From assembly GCA_025738555.1 (NCBI GenBank), contig JAOVFP010000005.1:4340001-4404000 (forward strand): a stretch of DNA of 64,000 nt. Direction: 5' to 3'. Shown here piece by piece: positions 12,393 to 28,793 of the stretch. Position numbers and translations under genes: made by a program. The notes under the pieces were generated by a model that made no database searches, was not told the DNA's origin, and was given only the letters and a program-made list of their open reading frames with translations. This DNA is from Cyathus striatus (lineage: Eukaryota > Basidiomycota > Agaricomycetes > Agaricales > Nidulariaceae). Numbering within the stretch: the first letter of the stretch is position 1; every line of letters starts with the position of its first letter.

Positions 12393-12708
12393 TTTGAGAA
12401 ATGGAATGAAGGTAGTTAACCGTGCAGTAACAAGTTCTACTTCGAGATCTACGGAAAAACCCTGAAAATGGCCACGTGACTGGTATCACATTACTAATAG
12501 TAACGGTAGTAACAGAGTCCACTGTCCAGACTGCCATTTCGTTCCAACTTCCCAGTTGCCCTACGGATACATTCTCCTTTGCTGTGGAATTACTTATCTA
12601 CTGCGAGATATACTTTTCTATTGGTTTTGTTCCAGCGTTCGGATTTGATTCGAACGAGCTATATTCATATCATCATCTAGGCTTACATTCACTTCCACGT
12701 CGATTATA
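12393..12708. promoter_or_regulatory. Divergent promoter region between NSA1 and RMD5/GID2
   Basis: The 316 bp between two divergent start codons contain no gene. No certain TATA or other motif was recognised. Confidence 0.4.
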
Positions 12709-14064
12709 ATGGATGTCCCGTTGAAGGAACTCGACAAACTGGAAAATGCCACTGCTCCGGAAGGGAAAGATTCTCCTGTTTTAGATACCCTCAACTCCTT
12801 GCTCAGGTCCCTGGGTGAAATAAAAAAATCTCTTGAAAGCGATGGAGCAACCTCTTCCTCTATTCAGCGTTTGCAGTTTGTCGTCGATGCAAAGAGGACC
12901 TTAGATGAGAGGCAAAAGGAGGCTTATTCTTGTATGGTGAAATTTGGAAAGTCACTGGACAAGGTATGTACGCAAATGATATAGTTGCAGAATGGCCGTC
13001 CTTTAATACTACACGATAAGAAATTTACATCATCTCTTCCCGCATACACGGATTTGTTTTCGTCAGAATCTTCAAAATCTGCTCTTGAACGAACCATTGC
13101 GCTGCATTTCCTTCGTACAGGCCACTTTGACATTGCTGAGACATTTATTGATGAATCTGGGGTCAATATATCGGAATCTTCCCGTACACAATTTGAAGAA
13201 CTTCATGGGATATTAAAAGCCCTAAGAGACCAAGATATTACTCCTGCACTTGAGTTCGTCATTTCTGTTAATTCTAAACTTGCTGTTCACTAAAAACTCT
13301 AGTTGGGCAAAGAAACACAGGCATTTCCTGCAGCCTCGGGGATCTCCTCTTGAATTTTACCTTCATCGTTCACGATATCTCCATTTGTTGTTTTCTAGTT
13401 ATCCCCCCGATCCGTTACCCGCGATTAGATACGCACAATCCTCTCTCCAACCCTTTTTTGTGGAGCATGAAGCTGAATTCAAGCGACTTATGGCCAGTGT
13501 TGCCTACCTTCCGATCCGGAAACTTCAAGATTCACCGTATGCGGACCTTGCATCACCTTCAATGCATTTCGATTTAGTACTTCTATTTGCTAAAGAGTAT
13601 TGCGCAAGCTTGGGCATGAGCCGACAAGTTCCACTACGAGTGGTTGGTGATATCGGCGGAGGTGGTGCTTTGGCAAGAATAGAAAAGGGACGTAAGGTTA
13701 TGCGAGAGAGGAAGAGCGAATGGAGCCAGACAGACGAACTTCCTGTAGGTATTCTTCATTTCACATTTAGGGCTCTTCTTACGCAGTCTCCAGATCGAAA
13801 TACCCCTACCCCCGAAAATCGGTATCATTCAATATTTGCTTGCCCTGTTTCGAAGGAGCAGTCCACGGAAACAAATCCACCCATGATGATGGCGTGTGGA
13901 CATGTCATATCTAAAGACAGCTTACATAAGTTAGGCAAGCCCGGAGGGTGAGGATGTTAGCAACAAATCGACAGGCAGTAGCTAATTTTTTCCTCAGTCG
14001 GGTCAAGTGCCCTTATTGTCCGACCGAGTCTACACTATCAAATGCTTTGAGGGTTTATTTTTAA
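12709..14064 (+). CDS. RMD5: GID/CTLH ubiquitin-ligase RING subunit (RMD5/GID2, RMND5), with a probable one-base frame break
   Basis: Exons are join(12709..12963, 13021..13253, 13303..13744, 13787..13947, 13998..14064), 385 residues as modelled. The order is N-terminal helices, LisH (TIALHFLRTGHFDIAETF), CTLH, CRA, and a C-terminal degenerate RING with YHSIFACPVSKEQ, ACGHVISKDSL and VKCPYCP. This subunit pairs with Gid9/MAEA in the GID E3 ligase, which degrades gluconeogenic enzymes in yeast. The family-conserved stretch after DELP (expected as Ile-Glu-Ile-Pro-Leu-Pro-Pro) is readable from 13793, but a C5 run at 13809-13813 is one base too short to keep it in frame with the RING. The modelled acceptor at 13786 keeps the frame but replaces that stretch. 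Intron 1 is 12964-13020, chosen so that GKSLDK joins KFTSSLP. Confidence 0.88.
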
Positions 14065-14401
14065 CTAATATGTTATACGTCTGGTCGCTCTTCGGTTGTA
14101 ATTGCTATTTGTATGTCATGTATCCAGTATATTGCATTTTATGTGTATAATATTCTTATTCTTTTTCGGCGCGGTCCTTTGATTGTATCTGCTTACGTCA
14201 ATAATACTACCTTCATTACGACCACTTATTATACCAATAACAAAAATCGCGACTCGCCAACAACATTAAAACAACTTGGGTGATTCGCCATTTTGTTGTG
14301 TAGCCCTCAACTCATCCTGAATACCCTTGTCCCTTTCCGTCTTGACAAATAATCTCATCTTTCATACTCGTCACGATATTCAAGCATCACATCCTGCGGT
14401 T
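14065..14401. other. Intergenic region, no gene seen (337 bp)
   Basis: AT-rich spacer holding the RMD5 3' end and the promoter of the TBC gene. Nothing else was recognised. Confidence 0.55.
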
Positions 14402-17063
14402 ATGACCTATACCGATCTCAGGTAACATCGCTCTTGTAAAACTGCTGCACATATGATTTATCCATTTCTTATGTATAGAAATGCATATGACCATTTCTTT
14501 TCATGTGGTATAAGCATTTCCAAGCTCAGGGACTCGACATTGGCGGATCGTCTTCATGTCACCCCGACTGAAAGATTTGGGATACCTGGCAGAAGCCTTG
14601 CATGGAAGGTGTTTAGTAGGGTCTGGACGGATGTCATGACTTGACTAACGTCCAGTTTCCGAAGTTATTTCTTGTTAACGATGAACCATTGCAATCTATC
14701 CTGTCACCGAATGTGCCAGCTCTTCAGGATTCACTTGGAGCATCAAGGAGAAGATATTGTGATTTACTATTGGAGAAGATGAAAGCTCCAGATGGAAGTT
14801 ACGAGGCAGAATTCACGCTTCCGGGACTCAGCACTCTTCCAAGACCGAAATATACTGGAAATTTAGAACAAAATAACCCCTTAAGCCTACACGTTGAAGT
14901 AGGCAAACATTAGAAGCTCAGCATACCTTACATTCGCTGACGGAGTGCTTAGAATCCATGGAACGAGTGGTTTGTTTCTGTCGAGCTTAGAAAAACTATT
15001 TTACAAGACGTAGAACGGACGTATGTTGTTTCATGCCTTTCTTTAGTTGTATCTAAGAAAAATGGCTAGTTTTCCCGAGATACTCTTCTTTCGAGATCCT
15101 TCTGTCCAAGCCGAATTAACCGCTATTTTATTTTTGTACTCTAATACACACCCTTCAATAGGATATCGACAAGGTATTTATAATTTGTTTCGAACTATGG
15201 AGTTGGTTAACGGCTGCATGCTAGGAATGCACGAGCTTCTTGCTCCCTTGTATTATGCTGTAAGCTATGATGCAATGCAGGTGACCCCACAAGACGGTAT
15301 ATATCCTGAACTTCAAGAGCTATGCTCCAAAACTTGGATATCGGCCGATGCTTGGACACTATTTGAAGCAGTTATGCGAGGTGTCTCGCAGTGGTACGAG
15401 TGGAAAGAACCAATGCCCAGTTTGTCCCGAGCTAAGGATCCGTTGTCGCCACTTGCTACTCATGTTCATCTCCATGTCAGTGAGGGGGGTATCGAGCCCT
15501 ATGTGGCACCAATTGTCAAAGCTTGTATCCGGATTCAGTCTGATTTGCTTGCTTCGACCGATCCTCAGCTATGCAAGGCATTGCAAAAGACCGGTATTGA
15601 ACCACAAATCTATGGAATGTGAGCCCTTGACTATGTTGCTTCATATATCACCTTATCAACCAAATACCTAGTCGATGGCTACGAATGTTATTCACGCGGG
15701 AGTTTGCCATGGCTGATGCTATGAAGATATGGGATGGATTGTTCGCATCCGATCCGACGCTTGAGCTAGCTCAATGGATTTGCGTCGCTATGCTTATTCG
15801 AGTGCGGAATTTCCGTGAGTCTTTACGGTGAATATTTTAGAATTGGTCTGAGGCGAGACTTTTGTGCAGTGATACCAGGGGATTATAGCACACAACTGAC
15901 TACCCTGTTACGTTATCCTTCTCCTCCTTCTGAGTGTGCGATGCCGGAGGGACCTCATCACACGAGTTTATTGATACGCCAAGCACTCGCACTGCAATTA
16001 TCGCCGACATCGGCGACGGGCACATCTCTCATGTTAGAGAATCGCAATCTACTGAACATCGCAATAGATATACCGACTACACCTCTCCCTTCTCGGCGGG
16101 GACACAACGGGCGTCAGGCTTCTGGATCGGGAAATCCAACCGTATCACAGGGACATGCAAGGCAGGGATCCGGTCCGCAGATGCGAATACCCGAGATGAT
16201 AGCCCGTGGATTATTAGAGCGGGGAGAGAGCTTGGGTATTAACAAGACGGTAATGAGTGCTGTTTCCGAGTTGAGGGTGAGCAAGATAATCTTGACAACG
16301 GCTATTCTTTAACTACTTTTGACAGCGTAATATACCGGATCTTGCGTCTTCGTTGGTGCGGACACCAACACAAGTGTTGAGCTCATTTCCATTGGAAGAC
16401 GAGCGACCAGTTGAAGAACGACCACCATGGGAGCCTCGGACACGGTTTGAGATAGAAAAGGATGTTGCGCGAATAGGGATACGGGACCGACGTCTGGGAG
16501 AAGCTCTGGGGTGGATAGTAGACAGCCTCCTTCAGGACGAAGAAGGGAGCGAAGAAAAGATGCGACTGAAGAAGAAGAAACACGAAGCGCTGGAGTCACT
16601 TTCGTATGTACGGGATGTTTTGGTAAGCAATAAAGTGGAGTTGGACGAGGATCGGCTCGTTGGGGAAGAGGAAGCGTCTGAACGCAAGGCGAAGGCGGAA
16701 CGAGAGAGGGGGGATGCAGAGGCGCGGAGAGCAAGAGCGGCGGTAGTGGTACCGCCAACGCCACTGCCTGTAGTTGACTCCGGCGTAAGAAGGCAAGAGC
16801 AGATGAAGTCGGACTTGCGCAAGAGCGGGATGCTGAGCAGGATGGGAGAGGCGCGAAGAACAAGAGGCGGCGAACAGAAGAGTGAGTTAGCGACAGCGCC
16901 ATGGAACCACACGCCGTCAAGATTCTCGACTGAGCAGAGCGGGGGAGGCCTTGGGCTGGGAGCGGAGACACTGCCGCGGATGCCACCACGTACGTCGACG
17001 GGACACGGAAAGGGCGATCAAACGCCGCAGCGATACGAGGATCCGCTTGGAGCATTGCGGTGA
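14402..17063 (+). CDS. TBC-domain Rab GTPase-activating protein, TBC1D5-like
   Basis: Exons are join(14402..14421, 14479..14608, 14665..14898, 14953..15020, 15070..15173, 15225..15618, 15672..15814, 15870..16276, 16326..17063), 745 residues. The TBC domain runs from about residue 30 to 380 and is marked by NPWNEWF, DVERTFPEILFFR (arginine finger region), HPSIGYRQGMHELLAP (glutamine finger YRQG), and RWLRMLFTREF. The last 300 residues are low-complexity, Arg/Glu-rich and probably coiled-coil, then disordered. TBC1D5 proteins switch off Rab7 and work with retromer and autophagy. Acceptor choice at exon 3 is slightly ambiguous (14656 is also in frame and would add three residues). The first exon is only 20 nt. 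Confidence 0.85.
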
Positions 17064-17375
17064 TGAAGAGGATGAGGAGCGGGGGATGGAGGAGGAATGG
17101 ATATTGGAAATTGGACACTGGACACTTTACTTTTACTATGGCTATACTTAAGACTAAGACTAAGACTATGTTACTGTACAGTGTATTGCCGGAAGGAATC
17201 ACGGGATAATCACGGCCAGGGGATCTGAGTTGGAAATCACAGAGATGTGATTGGTTGGATCCTTGGCGGGGTTCGTTGGCGATCGGAGTGCAGTCTCAGA
17301 ACCAGTTCCGACTGTGTCCCAAAATCCAGACACTCTCCTCCTACTCCTCCTCCCCCTCCATCCCCATTCCCAGCC

Positions 17376-19905
<2,530 letters not shown>

Positions 19906-20101
19906 GTCATACTGGACCAACACATTCCAAAATATATGGGTCTTTTGGCTTTTTCTTCACTTCAATATTACCCAAACTTTGTAGTACTATCTCGTAAGTA
20001 GGGGATCATGTCATAATTGACCAAAATGCAATAATTAGATATTTAATTCTCTCCAAGTTATGACACAAATTGCCACAAAATACATATAAGTAACGAACGA
20101 G

Positions 20102-22281
20102 CTATAGCTCCAAGTCTAGATCATATTGCTGAAATGCGCTCTCTGAATAGTAACGTGCACGGACTAGTCTACCTCCAAAATATCGGCCGTCGAGTTCCCG
20201 AACAGTCTTCCACGCACCTACCGGGCCAGCAAATAAAACAAAAATGCGCACTGCATCCTCCACATTTGGTGGAGGAGGATTGACAAGATGCACGATGACT
20301 CTATCCACTGTCCCATTCTTGGAACATTCGTCGCCTATTACGAACGTGGTGCATTAGGATCATGTACTATAAGAATATTCACAGGTTCATACCGATTTCT
20401 TCGCGCAATTCTGCATCTTCTGTATCCTCGGGGGATACCATATTGGTAAGGACAACCACGCGACTAGGCTCACCGAAGCGCTCGCGGTCTTCCCTTGTTT
20501 TTGCGTCCTCGTTATTATTAATAATTTTTCCCATTTTTGATATCTTCACTTTGGAGGGCTTGCCATGTTGAACCTGCTCCACAGTAAGGGCATTAACTAT
20601 GCCTGATCCATCAGCGCCGAGACCTTGACCCTCTTTATGTCCCCATTTTGCCATCAGCCGTGCAGCAAAGCCATGAGGATCAGGTCTGAATAACACGTTT
20701 TATAAGACGCAGATAGATATATCAATTTTTACAGAACCTACTTTTTCTCCTCAGTATGAATAGGTTCAATCGAAGGAGAAGATGAAGAGGCGGTCCCAGC
20801 AAGAGCACTGAGCTTGGCCGCAATAGCTGCTGCTGCTTTAACTTTCGCTTCAAATTCGCTTGGAATATTGGCAGGCGGAGGTGGAGGAACGGATGGAGGT
20901 GCAAATGGGTTATAGGCAAGAGGAGGTGGAGAAGGTGAAGCTGGACGAGGTGGCGGGGGAGGCTTTATCATGGAAGACATAGCTACACGCCTTAAGTACG
21001 CTTCTTCGCCTGATTCTGCAATAGGAGGGACAGTGGTGGGTAACGGGTTCGTTTCTGAAACTGCAGAAGAGGGAGAAGATGGGGCACCAGGAGTGACGGC
21101 ACATGGAGGCGATTTTGGACGCATTGCTGCAGAGATCGCCAGTCTACGCTGATATGCTTCGTCGCCTGTGAGGTTTCTGTCGACATGAATAGGAGCTGAA
21201 GTACTCTCGGTAGATATGTGAGAAGTGCTTCGAATGTTTCCACGGTTGTCGTCTGTCCTTGACCATACGTCGAATTCGCCGTCATCATAGCGACCTTAAT
21301 TATCATGTATTAAACTTATACAGTTTACTTTCTTTAAAAGGAGCTTCATACCAGTCTTTCTTGGTCTCTCGTCATCATCTGAAACAGTATAATCGCTATC
21401 AGAGTAGCTGCCGCTTCTCCTTCCACGCTTGCGTTCTTCCATGCGACGCTGCTCTGCTAGACGCTCACGCCGCTCGATCCGTTCTTTCTGTCGCCAAACC
21501 TTGAAATCGTTGTAGTCGTTGGGCCGAAGGGGGTCATAGGGTTCCAGTGGATCCCATGCCGGAATGGCTGGAGCATTTCTATTCTAAAAGAAGAGGTAAG
21601 AGTAGAGTACAATCATTTCAACTATCGGTTGAAATACCTTTTTTCCCTTCCCTTTTCCAACCTTGCGTTTTTGAGTTGCTCTGAATCCATTCACATCCTC
21701 ATCGAGAACCATGGAAGGTGGCTTGACTTTTCTTCCCCAGCCTTGAGCTGCAGAAGGCATGGAGTTAGATTGCTCCTGCGATTCAGCTCGAGTACCATCC
21801 TGCGGTCGTCTTGTGGGGTCAATTAAACTTGGGGGAGCAAATACTACCGCAGTAGAAGAGAGACCAGCCGCAGGGATACCGGTTGCAGGCAGAGGTGCAG
21901 TTGATAGAACGGCAGCACCTGCAGGGAGACGGGGTGCAGCTGGCTTGGCTTTTTGTACGTTGTGACGGCGAACGGGAGCGAAAGCAAGGGCAGCGGACCA
22001 TGCTTTGAAGGCAGAAGATAGTACATTTTAATCAACTATGTCTAGGTTCGGGAAATGTGCGATAAAAAGATACCGGCTGAAGGCTTCCCAGGGTTGACTG
22101 GGGCAGAGACGGGCTGTGGACTCTCTTGAGGTTGAGTGGCCGGGGAATGTGAGGTAGGTAGAGAATTAGAAGGCTGTTGAGCAGGAGGTAATGGATTGGC
22201 AGGAGGAGAGATGGAGGAGGAATAGACAGATCCTGATGAAAACTGTATTCCGCCGTAGAGTCCACCTGCTCTATTGGACAT
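20102..22281 (-). CDS. Splicing factor SPF45 (RBM17) homologue with G-patch and RRM/UHM
   Basis: Exons are complement(22074..22281, 21638..22002, 21352..21583, 20742..21294, 20393..20685, 20102..20334), 627 residues. The N-terminal two thirds are low-complexity, with Pro/Ala/Ser-rich stretches, a [15 protein letters not shown] motif typical of SPF45, and a charged Arg/Glu/Ser-rich region. The G-patch ([14 protein letters not shown]) starts near residue 455. The C-terminal U2AF-homology-type RRM ends with [15 protein letters not shown]45 helps 3' splice-site choice in the second step of splicing. It is longer than human SPF45 (401 residues) because of the extended low-complexity part. All intron phases agree. 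It is divergent from the small gene at 22443. Confidence 0.88.
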
Positions 22282-22442
22282 GATGGTAGTTGTTGAGAAA
22301 GAGATGAGTCGCAATCCAATCCCAGAACTGCAAATATTTGTACATCTTTATTACGTAATTTACTTCCTCCCATAAACTGCCTCTTTCCCTGCCTTCTTGG
22401 CCTCCTCGTCCCCCATCATCTGTCCGTACATAAACACCTGTT

Positions 22443-22909
22443 ATGGCCCCCACCACTCCCCCTTCCTCTCCCCCAGCTGGTCCTGATCCCCGTGTCGTAG
22501 CGTTAGCCCATCCGTCGTCTATGTCCCTGTGTTATCACCTGAAACATGCCTTCATCAATATGAGACATACCTTTGTTCGAGTTTTCATTCAGCGGATCGA
22601 TGTTTGTGGATTCAATTATTCCTGGTCGACCTTCTACTACCCCCGCCGACTCCTTGAACACCCGCTTCGCCTGGTTGTGTCCCTCAAAGCGGGGTCCAGC
22701 GCCAGCCCCTACTTCATCAGTTGTGGGATCTTGTACCTGCTTCCATGAGCTATTTGCCAGCTGTGGGCCTAAAGTTGCAGCTTACAAAGTTGCTGGAAAC
22801 CGGGTCTTCCCCCCCCGATGCAGAAGTGGGGTTGGCAACGCCAGGGTGTACATCGATACTCTTGGCTGTTTCAGACATGAGAGAGCGATCGTTTAGAGAC
22901 ATGTTGTAA
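22443..22909 (+). CDS. Small hypothetical protein
   Basis: The model join(22443..22522, 22593..22722, 22781..22909) gives 112 residues; a donor six bases later (22529) would give 114. The first residues are Pro/Ser-rich. Two following exons stay open and the intron lengths (70 and 58 nt) fit the region, but no domain is recognised. Support comes from the divergent layout with SPF45 (161 bp) and from open frames joined by plausible GT-AG introns. It could instead be a long non-coding transcript or a misjoined model. Confidence 0.35.
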
Positions 22910-24077
22910 TGTGTGTGTTGTAAATTATAATGTTGAGTACAAACTTCAGAGGTTCCCCGCAAGCATTTAAATACAGGTCCACGCGCCACCTGTCATAGCG
23001 TCGGTGGAGCGAGCGAACGTCACTGGCATTGGAACCAGTTGCTTCTCATTACATACTTTTTCCTATGGGGGTATAGTTTACAATTAGCACCTCAGACAAG
23101 GGTGGATCGGATCGCTGTAAATATGGTACAACCCGATTTACTTAACAATTAGAATACAGTGTTGGTGCAGAATCAGTGGCTATGTCTAATTTGAGACAAT
23201 TGTTGCTGCCAATTAGTTTGTTACTACATTAAGTTTTCATCTCCAAATAAATATTAGCATAATGGAACCCAAAGGTGGAATATGTGTACGAAATTTTATG
23301 CTCATTGAACAGCACATTGTAGCATAAAAAATCTAACAACAAAGTGTGCGCAAGAATGTGTGTCTGTGTGACAGGCCTTCCATCATATTTTGTTGATCCC
23401 TGTCACGCTGTCTCTGCCAAATCGTCTCTGACGGGCGAGTAACACCTGTGACTGAACTGTTTCAAGGAGTGAATTTTGCCTGAAAACCATTCCCTCCTTT
23501 AATCTATGTCGTATTTACATAGCTACTTATAGAACCACCACAAAACCTGGTATAATTACTCTCAATATACCTTTTATCATGAATATGTACTTAGATTTAA
23601 CAAAAACACTTTAGGTGAAGCTATACATGCCTATTTCAATCAGGTGTACCAAGGAGCGGACCAACACTGTAGTTATTAAAATATGTTATCTGACCGATGT
23701 GTGAGAAAATCTAGAATATGTGCAAGAATAGGAAAACTGACCGATCCATGCAACATATTTACAATAAGATCTGTGACCCCATCCGTTCCTAGGCCAATCG
23801 GAAAATTTTCGGAGGCTCGGTTCACGTTGCACAGGTAAAATCGGCACGAAACAATTGGAACAATAAGCAGATGTATTACCCAATTTAGAATTTTCTAATG
23901 CATCTGACACATTACATATTTTATGGCATATTCTAATTGTTACAAAAATCGGGATGTACCATATTTACATGAACCCGATTTAGGCCTGTCTAAGGTGTAG
24001 TATTCTATAAATTATCGTTTCGAACGCTCTCCAGCCCCATCCTAAACGTCATTGTCCACCTCCCGTGATTCATGTAC
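22910..24077. other. Intergenic region, no convincing gene (1.17 kb)
   Basis: AT-rich sequence between the small hypothetical gene and the RsfS-domain gene. A 74-codon minus-strand open frame (23686-23910) contains several Cys and Trp residues but has no start context, introns or recognisable family. No tRNA or repeat was found. Confidence 0.5.
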
Positions 24078-24823
24078 CTACCACTCGGACCACCGCTCCT
24101 GGTTGAAGTACTTTTCTCGTGCCTCCTTGCTCAAGATATGCACAGCGTAGTTGCCTGCATCAATCATTGCCCACCCCGTAGCCATTTGTCGGCGGGACTT
24201 GGGCGGCAACACAAGCGGAGGCTCAGCTGAAAGCAGCTGTCGTCGTCATTAGTAGATAGTTGCTGTAGTAGATTTAAAACTGCACATACTACTTTCCGTA
24301 CTACTCGTACCACGGACTCGATAGCCCCACGGTTTTCAGTCCCTTCTTTAACCTACCACATGTCATTAGTCGGTAGATGTATAGTTACTGTTGTTGACAA
24401 GCGCACCTGCGCCATGACGATCCAACTCCATATCCCCCCTTCAAACTTGAGCTCCGAAGTTCCTGCATACGTTCCTCCTCGTCCCCTCTTTCCATGGGGT
24501 ACGCGCAAAGGCAGAGGGGGGCCTACAGACGGAGTAACAGGCCTAGAAACGACCAGCGTGGAAGGATCCAAATGGGGTGAAGTGGCGAGCTGGGCGTGCA
24601 AGGCCTTCAACGGTTCTGGGGCATCTTCAGGAACTGCAGGAAACGCCGAAGGGTTCCTTGCGATATGAGGTGGCTCGTTGAGGGAGAATGAAGGGCGCTC
24701 TTCACGGTCGACAAACCAGGGGACGCCGGCTGCAGCGCGTGGAGTGGTGGATGTTGAGAATGGCTTGATAAGAATAGGAGCAAGACGCAGAGATGAACGG
24801 CAGAGATATCGAGCTGCCTGCAT
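24078..24823 (-). CDS. Mitochondrial RsfS/Iojap-domain protein (MALSU1/Atp25-N-like)
   Basis: Exons are complement(24407..24823, 24293..24352, 24078..24236), 211 residues. The first 35 residues form an Arg/Ser-rich mitochondrial presequence (RYLCRSSLRL onward). After a Pro-rich linker, the C-terminal half carries the ribosome-silencing-factor fold, best seen in GWAMIDAGNYAVHILSKEAREKYF and the final Trp-rich end. In bacteria RsfS binds ribosomal protein L14 and blocks subunit joining; the mitochondrial homologue assists large-subunit assembly. In ascomycetes this domain is the N-terminal half of Atp25; here it stands alone. Both introns are in phase 0. It is divergent from SHR3 with 220 bp between starts. 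Confidence 0.8.
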
Positions 24824-25043
24824 GTTTGGGAGTGAAAGTAAAAAGTAGCAGGATTGGATTGGATCGGAGTTGGAAAGCGCCCAAATGGGCGCTAGTGTTG
24901 GAAGAGCGACTTGAGCTTGAAAGTTGACGCTGTCAGTGACAGTGCCAAACTGGCATTTCGACTGCACTGCCAATATCAAATATTCTTGTCTTTAGCTATT
25001 GGCAGCCAGCGTTCCAGCTTTCAAACTTCTCTTGTCTATCACC

Positions 25044-25850
25044 ATGGGTGTACGTTCTAGCATCGTAGTCTGCGTCACCAGCTTCCTCCTCGGTGCGTTC
25101 ACTCCCATTCGCTTATTTTTCTGTCCTCATCTCTTTCCCTTGCAACAGGCGCTCTCTTCACTCACTGGATCGCCGATTCTCTAACCCTCTGGAAATCACC
25201 CGTTACCGATGAACATCTTTGGACTGCCGCTTCATATTACTCCATCATTGCAAAGGGGCCCTCAGAAATCCTTTACTTCCTCAGTGCCGTAGTCCTCCTC
25301 GGTGGTGTCACCATTCTGTGGAGTCTTGGTGATGGCCAGGCAGGAAACTTGATGTTCGACGGAGGAAGTATCTGTTAGTATCTCTCGCCTTCGTGATATC
25401 TATTATTCTGAAAATATTGCCATATTAGTCTTGTTCTGCACCACTGTTGGAATGTATCTGTATTCCGTACTTCCCAGTGAGCTACACATTCCTTACAGCG
25501 TTTCTTTAACACCGCCGTTAAATTTGCTTTAATTCCCACTAGATCTGTTCTCGCAGTTCACCACTTTACCTCCCCATCAACTGAAGGATCCTTTCCCCCG
25601 TACTTTGCGTGGCGCAACCCTTGAGCTTGCATCAAGCAATCTCATTTGCAGCGTTGCCTTGACGGGAATTCTCGCTCTGCAGGCTGGCAGATTCTGGGCA
25701 GAGAGTGCGGACGAGGATGACGAAGAAACAGCTGACGTTTCTGAAGTCGAAGATAAGGGTGTGCGTTCACGGGGCAAGACACCGGACGTTCATGATGATG
25801 TCGTAAAACCATTACTGCAGCAACGGGTTCAGACGACGTCGACGTCTTGA
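25044..25850 (+). CDS. SHR3: SHR3-type ER membrane chaperone for amino-acid permeases
   Basis: Exons are join(25044..25092, 25149..25373, 25429..25476, 25543..25850), 209 residues. Four hydrophobic segments are visible, starting with SIVVCVTSFLLGALFTHWI, then EILYFLSAVVLLGGVTILW, LFCTTVGMYLYSVLP and NLICSVALTGILALQAG, followed by an acidic cytosolic tail. FTHWIADSLTLWKSPVT is a hallmark of the family. SHR3 resides in the ER and prevents aggregation of amino-acid permeases so that they can enter COPII vesicles. Its likely client, an APC permease, is encoded at 6588-8953. All introns are phase 1 and 52 to 66 nt long. Confidence 0.9.
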
Positions 25851-26151
25851 TTTACGACAAAAGTATCTCTTATGGTTGTTATTCGAGTGGAATTCAACTT
25901 CCTTATTACATGTAATGATCGCTACTCCCTTGTGTGTATATTTCATGACTTTTTAATCACACTTGCTATACCTTCTCGATGTTTACATAAAGTCACACGA
26001 ATTATATTTTTGCCAGCTACATAACAAGTATATAGGACTGAATATAGGTATTTAGCTCGGGGACATGAATTAGTGTGGATGGTAAACATTCATCCGATCT
26101 ATAAGCAAGAGGTAATGTAATATCTATAAGCTCGTGTATTCATCGCAAGCC
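25851..26151. other. Convergent 3' intergenic region (SHR3 and LETM1)
   Basis: The 301 bp between the two converging stop codons are AT-rich and contain no gene. Confidence 0.5.
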
Positions 26152-28450
<2,299 letters not shown>

Positions 28451-28793
28451 AAATAAGATAGAGCGGAGGGGCAATGTAGAAGCAGTAAGCAGAGAAGGCG
28501 AACAATTAAGAGGCGCTAAGACGAGGAGTTATGACAAAGAGGAGCAATGCTCTTCAGAGAGCAGAGAGAGCTGGCGGACCAGGCGAGGCTGAAGACGAAC
28601 GGCGGGCGATGTGGTATGGGCTGTGGAGAAATACCAGAGGATGGTCTGGGAGCCTGGGGGCTGGGCGGTGCAGAGCTTGTTCTGCAGAGTTGAGGTCGAC
28701 GCCGTGCTGGTACGCAATCCACCCGCCGACTTGTCCAAAAAACAAACGTCTATTATTTGCACCTGTTGTCCAGTGCCCTCTTCCCCGACTTTC

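Noticed and set aside
12964..12990. A 27-nt GT-AG intron in RMD5 (GTATGT to TTGCAG)
   Set aside because: Using the AG at 13020 instead gives a normal 57-nt intron and joins GKSLDK directly to KFTSSLP as in the family. The short form would insert ten unrelated residues.
23686..23910. Minus-strand open frame with several Cys and Trp residues
   Set aside because: No recognisable family, no supporting exons and AT-rich surroundings. It could be a remnant of a mobile element, but the sequence alone does not show it.
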